From: JAZTZP01 sp045637525
Lineage (GTDB): Bacteria; Bacillota; Clostridia; UBA1381
Assembly: GCA_045637525.1 (NCBI GenBank)
Contig: JAZTZP010000159.1
Coordinates: 80,048 to 144,047, forward strand
Direction: 5' to 3'
DNA length: 64,000 nt
Of the stretch, positions 36,623 to 44,200 are shown one piece after another; the first letter of the stretch is position 1; each line of letters begins with the position of its first letter. A program made the position numbers and the translations under genes. The notes below the pieces were generated by a model, which searched no databases, was not told where the DNA came from, and saw only the letters and a program-made list of their open reading frames with translations.

Positions 36623-36770
36623 GACATTTTTCAAAAATTTTTATTGTTTTTTCTTCCGGCATTAAAACCACATAAAAAAACCGTTGATTTATGTCGTTTT
36701 TTTAAAATCAGCGTCATGTTTTATATATTAATAACCCTTTTTGTTTCTTCTTTGGAATATTATGTATACT

Positions 36771-36817
36771 TTCGACAACGTTATCCGACAGTTTATTTTC
36801 AGGAAATGATGTATAAT
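36771..36817 (+). promoter_or_regulatory. Spo0A-type promoter of spoIIGA-sigE
   Basis: Two Spo0A-like boxes on the complementary strand, TGTCGAA (36771-36777, exact consensus TGNCGAA) and TGTCGGA (36784-36790), lie 13 bases apart. TATAAT is at 36812-36817, 21-22 bases after the second box; no good -35 occurs at 17 bases. In B. subtilis the spoIIG promoter likewise has abnormally long spacing and needs Spo0A-P bound at the -35 region. The start point would be about 20 bases before the spoIIGA ATG. Confidence 0.65.
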
Positions 36818-36842
36818 TATAGCAGTAAAGGATATGAATAAT

Positions 36843-37610
36843 ATGACAATTTATATTGATATGTACTTTTTCGTAAACCTTGCCGCCGACCTGGTAATCT
36901 TGTACACAACTTCGGTATTGCTTGGTATTAAAATAAAGAAATTACGGCTTTTTATCACGTCTTTTTCAGCCGCGTTATATTCGGTTGCAGCATTTTTTTG
37001 CACTGTACTGTCAAATAAAATCGTTGCAGGCGTCTTTTCGGGCGTGATTATATTTGCACTGTTCGGGAAATGCCGCAGAGGCGAGTTTTTAAAAAGAATG
37101 TTTGCATTTTTTTCGGTTTGTATTATCACCTCGGGCATTTGTTCTTTTTTTGCCAAAAAGAGCGGACTGATGGTAGTATATACCGATGTTATATTCTTCC
37201 CGGCTGATGATCTGGTCTTTTTTATTGCACTCACAGCCGTGTTTGTCACAACTAAAATATTAAAACACAATTTTAAAAAGCAAAAACTGTATCACAGGAT
37301 TTATCTTAAAAGCGGCACGAAAAAGATTAACACAACAGCCTACTACGATACAGGAAACAGACTGACCGATCCGAAAAGCCGGCTGCCTGTTATAATAATA
37401 ACGCAAAAAATAGCCGATGAATTATCAGAAGATGTGTTTATTCCTTTGGAATTTACAACTGTATCGGACCGTCATACACTTATGTCCATACCGATAGATG
37501 AAGTATATTTTTATGATGAAAACACATCCGTAAAAAACGTTTTAGGCGGCATAATGCTTCCCGATGATAAGGAGTTTAAAGTATTGCTGAACACCAAAGT
37601 TCACCCGTGA
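36843..37610 (+). CDS. spoIIGA: Sporulation sigma-E factor-processing peptidase SpoIIGA
   Basis: 255 residues from the ATG at 36843 (AAGGA 10 bases upstream). Five hydrophobic segments cover about residues 1-140 (MTIYIDMYFFVNLAADLVIL first). A C-terminal aspartic-protease-like domain follows, with AYYDTGN and the catalytic Asp near 169. SpoIIGA is embedded in the forespore septum and removes the pro-sequence of sigma-E in the mother cell. The sequence is poorly conserved outside the DTGN block, but the position right before sigE confirms the call. Confidence 0.92.
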   Translation: MTIYIDMYFFVNLAADLVILYTTSVLLGIKIKKLRLFITSFSAALYSVAAFFCTVLSNKIVAGVFSGVIIFALFGKCRRGEFLKRMFAFFSVCIITSGICSFFAKKSGLMVVYTDVIFFPADDLVFFIALTAVFVTTKILKHNFKKQKLYHRIYLKSGTKKINTTAYYDTGNRLTDPKSRLPVIIITQKIADELSEDVFIPLEFTTVSDRHTLMSIPIDEVYFYDENTSVKNVLGGIMLPDDKEFKVLLNTKVHP

Positions 37611-37652
37611 ACTAAAAACCCGGCATAAAAATAAAGGAAAGGACTGATTAAA

Positions 37653-38366
37653 ATGCTTACATTTCTGAAAAAAATCAGAAACAAACTAATGTGTTTTTTT
37701 GAAATAGAAGCAGAAAATGAAATTTTTTACATCGGTGGGACCGATACACTCCCTCCGCCCCTTGAAAAAGAGGAAGAAGATGAACTGTTAACACAGCTTA
37801 AAAACGGTGATGAAAACATACGCACAATACTTATCGAACGCAACCTACGGCTTGTAGTATATATAGCAAGAAAATTTGAAAATACAGGAATTTATGTCGA
37901 AGATCTCGTCTCAATCGGCACAATAGGCCTTATTAAGGCAATAAACACCTTTGATCCTTATAAAAACATAAAGCTTGCGACATATGCCTCAAGATGTATT
38001 GAAAACGAAATACTGATGTATATGAGAAAAAACGCAAACAGACGCTCTGAAATTTCCATAGACGAACCGTTAAATGTCGACTGGGACGGAAACGAGCTTC
38101 TGCTCTCCGATATACTCGGAACAGACAATGATGTAATATCACGTGATATAGAAGACCAGGTAGACAGAAAGCTTCTGTCGATTGCTCTCATGCGACTGCC
38201 GGAGCGAGAACGGCGTATTATGGAACTGCGTTTCGGACTCGGTTCATGCGAAGAAAAAACTCAGAAAGAAGTAGCAGACCTACTCGGTATATCACAGTCA
38301 TATATATCAAGACTTGAGAAAAAAATAATCAGCCGTTTAAAAAAAGAAATTTCCAAAATGAGTTAG
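37653..38366 (+). CDS. sigE: RNA polymerase sporulation sigma factor SigE
   Basis: 237 residues. A hydrophobic/basic pro-sequence (about residues 1-27) precedes FYIGGTDTLPPPL, the conserved start of mature sigma-E. Region 2 is RNLRLVVYIARKFENTGIYVEDLVSIGTIGLIKA, and region 4 is LPERERRIMELRFGL...TQKEVADLLGISQSYISRLEK. It directs early mother-cell transcription. It lies 42 bases after spoIIGA and shares its Spo0A-type promoter. Confidence 0.97.
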   Translation: MLTFLKKIRNKLMCFFEIEAENEIFYIGGTDTLPPPLEKEEEDELLTQLKNGDENIRTILIERNLRLVVYIARKFENTGIYVEDLVSIGTIGLIKAINTFDPYKNIKLATYASRCIENEILMYMRKNANRRSEISIDEPLNVDWDGNELLLSDILGTDNDVISRDIEDQVDRKLLSIALMRLPERERRIMELRFGLGSCEEKTQKEVADLLGISQSYISRLEKKIISRLKKEISKMS

Positions 38367-38437
38367 TATAACCTATAAATCTCAGGCAAATAATAAATTT
38401 GAAATATTTCAGGTTAATCATAAATGCTTTAATGTAC

Positions 38438-38473
38438 ATACGTTTTAAAAATAAATAATGCTTTAAAACGTAT
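38438..38473 (+). repeat. Perfect 12-bp inverted repeat in the sigE-sigG spacer
   Basis: ATACGTTTTAAA (38438-38449) pairs exactly with TTTAAAACGTAT (38462-38473) around a 12-base loop. It lies 13 bases before the ACGGAGG ribosome site of sigG. No strong T-run follows, so it is more likely a leader hairpin of sigG than a sigE terminator, although weak termination is possible. Confidence 0.6.
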
Positions 38474-38498
38474 TCTGAATTTTTACGGAGGAAACATT

Positions 38499-39269
38499 AT
38501 GATTAACAAGGTTGAAATATGCGGAGTAAACACTTCAAAACTCCCCACCCTGTCCAAACAGGAAAAGGATGCGCTTTTACAGAAAATAAAATCAGGCGAT
38601 AAAAATGCCCGTGAGGAATTTGTAAAAGGGAACCTTCGTCTTGTGCTCAGTGTTATACAACGCTTCGCCAGTCGTGGCGAAAATCCGGATGACTTATTTC
38701 AGGTTGGCTGTATAGGACTTATAAAAGCAATTGATAACTTTGATTTAACGCAAAACGTTCAGTTCTCAACATATGCCGTACCGATGATAATAGGCGAAAT
38801 CCGTCGGTATTTAAGAGACAACAACGTAATAAGAGTAAGCCGTTCCTTAAAAGATATTGCATACAAAGCACTGCGTGTTCGTGAAAAGCTGGTTAATCAG
38901 AACGCAAAAGAGCCCACAATCGAGGAAATAGCAAAACATCTTGATCTCCCAAAAGAAAACGTTGTTTTTGCACTTGACGCAATATCAGCCCCGATTTCAC
39001 TTTTCGAGCCGGTCTACCACGACGGCGGCGAAGCAATATATGTAATGGATCAGGTAAAGGACGAAAAAAACACAGATGAAAGCTGGTTAGAAAACATTGC
39101 TATAAATGAAGCAATGAAACACCTCGGCGAACGAGAAAAGCACATTTTAAACCTGAGATTTTTCCAGGGTCGCACCCAGATGGAGGTAGCCGCAGAAATA
39201 GGAATAAGCCAGGCTCAGGTATCAAGACTCGAAAAATCCGCACTAAAACAAATGCGAAAATATATATAA
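38499..39269 (+). CDS. sigG: RNA polymerase sporulation sigma factor SigG
   Basis: 256 residues, full length. It has the sigma-G N-terminus KVEICGVNTSKLPTLS, region 2 FVKGNLRLVLSVIQRFASRGENPDDLFQVGCIGLIKA, and region 4 LRFFQGRTQMEVAAEIGISQAQVSRLEKSAL. It controls late forespore genes. The GGAGG site is well placed. It is third in the conserved spoIIGA-sigE-sigG order. A promoter of sigma-F/G type could not be assigned with confidence in the 132-base spacer. Confidence 0.97.
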   Translation: MINKVEICGVNTSKLPTLSKQEKDALLQKIKSGDKNAREEFVKGNLRLVLSVIQRFASRGENPDDLFQVGCIGLIKAIDNFDLTQNVQFSTYAVPMIIGEIRRYLRDNNVIRVSRSLKDIAYKALRVREKLVNQNAKEPTIEEIAKHLDLPKENVVFALDAISAPISLFEPVYHDGGEAIYVMDQVKDEKNTDESWLENIAINEAMKHLGEREKHILNLRFFQGRTQMEVAAEIGISQAQVSRLEKSALKQMRKYI

Positions 39270-39279
39270 AAACTAAAAG

Positions 39280-39338
39280 CAGAGCATATTTGTTACTATG
39301 TTACAATTACACAGCTTAACAAATATGCTCTGTTTTTT
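39280..39338 (+). terminator. Rho-independent terminator of the sporulation sigma block
   Basis: CAGAGCATATTTGTTA (39280-39295) and TAACAAATATGCTCTG (39317-39332) form a perfect 16-bp stem, followed by TTTTTT. It begins 11 bases after the sigG stop. Confidence 0.93.
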
Positions 39339-39492
39339 ATCTTTTGACGAAGTTGCTCACGTGCCGAAATGACTTCTTTTCTTTATATCGCCTTTTGTTA
39401 TCTTAAATTTCACCAACTTATATCGGATATATCAAATACATCCCCATTTTTAATATCTGTTTCAGCCATTTATTCTATATAAATTTATATAT

Positions 39493-39785
39493 TTACAAAT
39501 CTGACAACACTATAGCGACACGTTCAGCCAACTTATCTTTTGTTTTAGGATGTATATCATTATTCTCACATACATCTGAGCTAATAACAGTTATTACATT
39601 TTTTCGCATCCACTGAACTCTAAACTGAGCATCTTGAATCATTGACCATGCATCAGGATTTTCACACCGGCAATAGTCTGCTATTTGAACAATTACAAAT
39701 GGTAACTCCTCATTTTTTAAATCACTTCGCCATGTATCAATCAATGCACAAACTTCTTTAACTATTATTGAAAATACTTTTTTGC
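39493..39785 (-). pseudogene. C-terminal remnant of a sialate O-acetylesterase-like (SASA) gene
   Basis: A frame of about 95 codons reads FSIIVKEVCALIDTWRSDL, LPFVIVQIADYC, AWSMIQDAQF and NDIHPKTKDKLAERVA. These match the last third of SASA-type esterases, including the catalytic Asp-x-x-His block near the C-terminus (NDIHPK). The N-terminal Ser block is absent. Homology begins exactly where the preceding GH94-like gene ends prematurely, and the first ATG of this frame lies inside that gene without a ribosome site. I read it as a leftover from a deletion that removed the 3' end of the GH94 gene and the 5' two-thirds of the esterase gene. A functional short protein is unlikely. Confidence 0.75.
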
Positions 39786-41762
39786 AATCCATAACAACCA
39801 CGCAGTTGCTCCGGTAGAATATGCACAGCTTGACCTGCCGAAGTTATCTGTATCGGTTCCGAAATAATAATTTGAAAGATATGTAGGAATTTGTATATCA
39901 TTTTCATTGTTATTCTTCGGCAAAACAGCAGATATTGTTTTAATTGCTTCATCAAAATCACCGGCAACACAATCCGAATATGCTTTAAACATATTACCGT
40001 GCATATAAACAGCTCCGTTTTCAGTTGTTCCCGGATATTTTACACTTATCTTCCCCCATGTTTCATTATAGTCAGAAAACGCCGGATACAACAGCCTGTA
40101 TCCATATTCGGTCCAAAGAGTTTTAAGAGTATTCTTTATTATACTTAGTCTCTCATCACCACAGACTCCCGAGATAACAGCCCATGTCTGAGTATTCAAA
40201 AACAAGCTTGCTTCTTTATCATTTTTACAGCCAAACGCATTACCGTTGTCATCATAACCTGCTATATATCTGTCGCAATCCCAGCAATACTTATTTATAT
40301 TTTCGGTTAATTCTTCTGCGATTGGCATTAACTCGTCATCGTTTGAAATCTCTGATAATCGTTTTATTGCATAAACCAGCGCCATTGTATTCCATACAGA
40401 CTCTCCCCGTCCAAGTCTTCCCGGACCATTCATCGGATCAGTCCAGTCTCCGTCTTTCATCAGGCAAAGACCGTGTTCACCGCGCTCAGAATACATATAC
40501 TTAACTGCATTTTTTAAATGTTCAAGAATACTGTCTTCTTTTTCACTTTTAAAATATTTTTCCGTTTCGTATAGTTTTTCAGGCATTTTTCCCTGTTCTA
40601 TTATTTCCGTCACGCAAATAACAAGCCAAATCGGAGCATCACTGTGATTTAACAGACAAAGACCGGTATCCGGTGACAAATCTGTCATATACCATTGCTT
40701 TAAATATCCGTTTTCGTGTTGACGTCTTAATACTTTCATCGCATATTCATACGCTGTTTTTGCATCAATCGTTGAATATCCGAGTGCATCCTGAAGCTGA
40801 TTTCTTACAGGACAGTAAACCCCTCCTCTGTTATGTCTTAAAAGATACACCATCTGCTTTTTTTGCCAGTAGTTCACCATATATTCCAAATGCTTATTAT
40901 CATTTTTTATATAAAAGCAGTCAAGATAATCATTCCACTTATTTTCCGCTTTCTCTAATTCCTCATCAAAATCAGGAAATTGCATAGAATATATATCAGC
41001 TTCTGTCATTTCATTACCTATTACATATGAAATACTCTTTTTGTCTGTAATTTTCACCTTATGACAAAATGCCGCAACAGCATCCTCGTATTCACATATT
41101 TTTTCAGTGCCTGCCCCATTTTTCACCATATCCGGAATATCAAAAGGATTATCTCCTCCCCTGAACCTGTGTTTGTTGCATTCAAAACTGTCACACTCCT
41201 CCGATGCTTTCGCATAAGAATACCGTATTCCGTTTTTTGCACCGTCATATTCGCTGAATTTTATGTAGTATGGGAAACAATATTTCACAAAACTCTGTTT
41301 GTCTTTGTTATACCAACATTTTAAGCCCTGATGCGGTATATCGGCAAAAGAAAAACACGCATAAATCTCTGTTTCTGCTTCAGTTTTTGTTTTATTCACT
41401 ACTTCAATCTGCCATAGTTCTCTTGCACCACTCTCAGGCACAAAAACTGTTATCTGTGTTGTAAAGTCCCCAAAATCCTCACAAACCACAGTTTTATGAA
41501 TGTAATGCTCGCATACATAGCTTATTCCTGTGCCTCTGCACAGTGAATATGTTTTTCCGTCTCTTTTTATATAAAATTCCTTTTCATCTGCCATCACCGG
41601 TCTTCTCTTATAATCGCAAACAGCGTAGCTTGCTCCGCAAAGCCTCTGTGACGTCTCCATAAAATATTCATCGTTAAATAATAAGTTCTTCCACGGTGTC
41701 GGAGTTTTTATATTATTAATTTTATAAACTTTACCGTCACTGCAAAAATTACCATAATTCAT
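39765..41762 (-). CDS. GH94-like protein, C-terminally truncated
   Basis: 665 residues. The family pattern is recognisable: IKTPTPWKNLLFNDEYF, VRNQLQDALGYS, MKDGDWTDPMNG (DWTD at 439-442, matching the DWND catalytic block of the other GH94 enzyme) and ENGAVYMHGNMFKAYSD. It ends STGATAWLLWIAKKYFQ, at the point where the 31413-33683 homologue continues for about 55-60 residues (the C-terminal sandwich). No signal peptide. Its ATG overlaps the stop of the phosphoesterase/TIM-barrel gene (ATGA), with a GGGAGG site inside that gene. Divergence from the first GH94 protein suggests a different substrate. The truncation may have inactivated it. Confidence 0.78.
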   Translation of the reverse strand: MNYGNFCSDGKVYKINNIKTPTPWKNLLFNDEYFMETSQRLCGASYAVCDYKRRPVMADEKEFYIKRDGKTYSLCRGTGISYVCEHYIHKTVVCEDFGDFTTQITVFVPESGARELWQIEVVNKTKTEAETEIYACFSFADIPHQGLKCWYNKDKQSFVKYCFPYYIKFSEYDGAKNGIRYSYAKASEECDSFECNKHRFRGGDNPFDIPDMVKNGAGTEKICEYEDAVAAFCHKVKITDKKSISYVIGNEMTEADIYSMQFPDFDEELEKAENKWNDYLDCFYIKNDNKHLEYMVNYWQKKQMVYLLRHNRGGVYCPVRNQLQDALGYSTIDAKTAYEYAMKVLRRQHENGYLKQWYMTDLSPDTGLCLLNHSDAPIWLVICVTEIIEQGKMPEKLYETEKYFKSEKEDSILEHLKNAVKYMYSERGEHGLCLMKDGDWTDPMNGPGRLGRGESVWNTMALVYAIKRLSEISNDDELMPIAEELTENINKYCWDCDRYIAGYDDNGNAFGCKNDKEASLFLNTQTWAVISGVCGDERLSIIKNTLKTLWTEYGYRLLYPAFSDYNETWGKISVKYPGTTENGAVYMHGNMFKAYSDCVAGDFDEAIKTISAVLPKNNNENDIQIPTYLSNYYFGTDTDNFGRSSCAYSTGATAWLLWIAKKYFQ

Positions 41763-43234
41763 TTGTTTTTCCTCCCTATTTTATCTTTATATTCATTGAA
41801 TGTTTTTAAGGTTATATCATAAGCATTTTCAGGTCTCATTTCAAATATGATGGGAGCCTTATTTACTCTGTCTGTTGACCAACACTTGAAAAGTGATGCG
41901 TAACTTATCAGATATCCATATATATCCTTTATTGGCATGTGATTTTCAAAAACACCATCTTTGTAATTTACCTGATGAATATGGTACCCGACAATGTATT
42001 CACCAAGCATGGAAAACCAGGTGCTGATTGGATATTTCTGACTATATGGAGCATTGTTACGTGCATGCCCTATATCAAAATTTATACCTACCCTATGTCT
42101 GCAACTGTTCCCGAGTACGTACATAAACTTCATACACTCTTCCGGAATATATCCAAAACGCCTGCCGTCATCTGCATTGTCGTTTGAAGTCATGTGCATA
42201 TTCTCTACACCCACAACAATGTCATATGAAATCTCATTAAAACTATCTCCAAGATATCTACATATTCTTTCAAGAATTTCAGGTGCTTCGTTGATTTCTC
42301 TTACAGAGACCTGTGGGACATGCTGAGTCACCCGGTCTGCCCTGAGCCTTATAACTGTCTCTATGAGCTTATTAAAATTTTCATTTACCAAAACCTTATC
42401 ATTTTCCCAACAAATCTCAGGCAAATGAATTGACAGATTTTCTCCACCGGCGTCACGCCATTTTTTTATTGCATCTTTTAATTCATCTGTATCAACATCA
42501 ACACAGTTTGGACGAAGCTCCAGACATTTCAATTTATTTTTTATTGCAAATTCTATTTGCTTAATCGGATTGTAGCATGATATACCGAAATAGTTATACA
42601 TATCTGTCGGAACAGGTGAAAAATAATATGATTTACTCAATTCTTTTGTGTCTGTATCATAATATGTAATACAAGGATTTTCCCCAATAGCCTTATCCGG
42701 ATCCATTGCCTGTAAACCGATAGAATTTGCATCCGATGCCGAACTATGCAGATGTCCATAAAACAACATTGTATTCTTATGAGTTTCTCTCCACTTTAAT
42801 AGTTTCTTATAGCTTTCTTCATCGTGATTTTCCGGTGGATGATGCATAAATGCAATGCTATTATCATCTGCCGTATCAAGCTCATTGAATTGCTCATCAG
42901 ATATTGTTGTATCACAGTCATTAATTGCAAAAACAGAAATATCATTTATAATACTTTTGCATTTCGACGCTTTTTTTCTTATAGCATCTTTACTCTTTGC
43001 ATCCCGCAAATCCGAATTGCCCGGAATATATAAAAACAAAATGCCTGTATCATACATTGACTTAACAAAATAATCATATACTTCTTCGTTTCCGTCACTG
43101 GTCACATCTCCAACATATGCAATACAATGAGGCTGTTTCTTTTGAATATCTGCAATTGCCCAATTTAACACATCATATTGCAAAGCATTCTTGTCAAAAG
43201 ACAAATGCAAATCACACATAAAACATATTTTCAA
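41759..43234 (-). CDS. Metallophosphoesterase / sugar-isomerase-like TIM-barrel fusion
   Basis: 491 residues from a TTG at 43234 with AAGGAG 9 bases upstream; this start is required to include the first metal motif. Residues 1-205 are a calcineurin-like phosphoesterase: DLH (8-10), GDV (42-44), GNS (72-74, where GNH is usual), HH (131-132) and GHLH (160-163). Residues about 215-491 form an AP-endonuclease-2/xylose-isomerase-like TIM barrel: VGVENMH (Glu344), NFDIGHARN (Asp387, His390), GYHIHQV (His418, His420) and FEMRPEN. The fusion would join a phosphatase to an epimerase or isomerase acting on a sugar. Cytoplasmic. It is in one transcript with GH94-like, and lies 162 bases after the SDR gene. 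No characterised protein with this architecture comes to mind. Confidence 0.82.
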   Translation of the reverse strand: MKICFMCDLHLSFDKNALQYDVLNWAIADIQKKQPHCIAYVGDVTSDGNEEVYDYFVKSMYDTGILFLYIPGNSDLRDAKSKDAIRKKASKCKSIINDISVFAINDCDTTISDEQFNELDTADDNSIAFMHHPPENHDEESYKKLLKWRETHKNTMLFYGHLHSSASDANSIGLQAMDPDKAIGENPCITYYDTDTKELSKSYYFSPVPTDMYNYFGISCYNPIKQIEFAIKNKLKCLELRPNCVDVDTDELKDAIKKWRDAGGENLSIHLPEICWENDKVLVNENFNKLIETVIRLRADRVTQHVPQVSVREINEAPEILERICRYLGDSFNEISYDIVVGVENMHMTSNDNADDGRRFGYIPEECMKFMYVLGNSCRHRVGINFDIGHARNNAPYSQKYPISTWFSMLGEYIVGYHIHQVNYKDGVFENHMPIKDIYGYLISYASLFKCWSTDRVNKAPIIFEMRPENAYDITLKTFNEYKDKIGRKNK

Positions 43235-43294
43235 GTCATAATTCTCCTTAAAGTGAATTTATCTGTTTATCAATTCCCCAAACATATTCTGTAC

Positions 43295-43350
43295 AGGGAA
43301 AAATACTGCACTTTTCATTCTGCCTGCAAGTACAGTATTGAAAAAATTCC
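43295..43350 (-). repeat. Imperfect inverted repeat in the gap before the fusion gene
   Basis: AATACTG (43301-43307) and CAGTATT (43332-43338) are nested inside GGGAA (43295-43299) and TTCCC (43346-43350). The element lies in the 162-base gap between the SDR gene and the phosphoesterase fusion, which otherwise holds no gene. It may attenuate or stabilise the transcript. Confidence 0.35.
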
Positions 43351-43396
43351 CACCGACAAGGTCAAGTATAAAGCATTTATCATCTATCTATCCCCT

Positions 43397-44149
43397 TTAG
43401 TGAATATGCGAGCCACCATTAACATCAATTACAGCACCGGTTACGTATCTTGCCTCATCACTTGCAAGATACACCGCTGCAGCACTGACATCATCAGGAT
43501 TTCCAAGACCCAGCGGTATCGATTTTTCTAATGCTTCTATTTCATCATCCGTATGTACTGCATGCGTAAAATCCGTAAATATGACTCCCGGCGCAATACA
43601 GTTCACTGTTATTCCGTAAGGTGATGCTGTTCTTGCCAAAGTCTTTGACAACGCAAGCACACCACTTTTTGATGCTGCATAGTGTACATGACCGAACAAT
43701 GCACCTCTCTCGCCAGCTTGTGATGATATAGAAATTATTCGACCATAGCTCTGCTCTCTCATTATTTCCATAGCATATTTAGAACACAAAAACGCACTAT
43801 CCAGATTAACATCCATTATGCGCTTCCAATCTGAAAATTCCATTTCAAATATATCTTTAGACTGACTGATTCCGGCATTATTTACCAAAATATCTAATTT
43901 GCCAAATGTATCTTTTACAAATTGAAACATATCCTTTACCTGCTGCTCGTTTGTAACATCTGCTCCGAAAACCTCGCACCTTCTGCCAAGGGCACGTATT
44001 TGTTCAGCTGTTTCATTTGCAAGAGCATTACCCGACAAATAATTGATAATAATATCTGCACCTTGCTTCGCAAATGCAATTGCAATACCTCTTCCTATTC
44101 CACGTGATGCACCCGTTATTAAAGCTACTTTCCCTGTTAAATCAAACAT
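43397..44149 (-). CDS. SDR-family NAD(P)-dependent oxidoreductase
   Basis: 250 residues from the ATG at 44149 (AGGGG 8 bases upstream; an ATG at 44173 has none). Classical SDR motifs: cofactor loop TGASRGIG (12-19), NNAG (90-93), catalytic SS (142-143), and YAASK with Tyr157 and Lys161. The C-terminus VTGAVIDVNGGSHIH is normal for the 3-oxoacyl-ACP-reductase/sugar dehydrogenase group. Asp/Asn at the end of the second strand cannot fix NAD versus NADP. Given the lyase before it and sugar genes after it, a role in uronate or sugar-alcohol catabolism (KduD-like) is likely, but FabG-like activity cannot be excluded. Confidence 0.85.
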   Translation of the reverse strand: MFDLTGKVALITGASRGIGRGIAIAFAKQGADIIINYLSGNALANETAEQIRALGRRCEVFGADVTNEQQVKDMFQFVKDTFGKLDILVNNAGISQSKDIFEMEFSDWKRIMDVNLDSAFLCSKYAMEIMREQSYGRIISISSQAGERGALFGHVHYAASKSGVLALSKTLARTASPYGITVNCIAPGVIFTDFTHAVHTDDEIEALEKSIPLGLGNPDDVSAAAVYLASDEARYVTGAVIDVNGGSHIH

Positions 44150-44200
44150 ACTTTTACCCCTTAAAAATCTCATTTTTTATCAGATTAATATTAAAATATT

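Noticed and set aside
38370..38498. Sigma-F/sigma-G promoter before sigG
   Set aside because: Several loose matches (GTATA near 38366, CATACG near 38437) exist, but none has both elements at proper spacing.
39493..39801. Intact small gene of 102 codons
   Set aside because: It overlaps the GH94-like gene, has no ribosome site, and its sequence is only the tail of a larger esterase family, so it is listed as a pseudogene.
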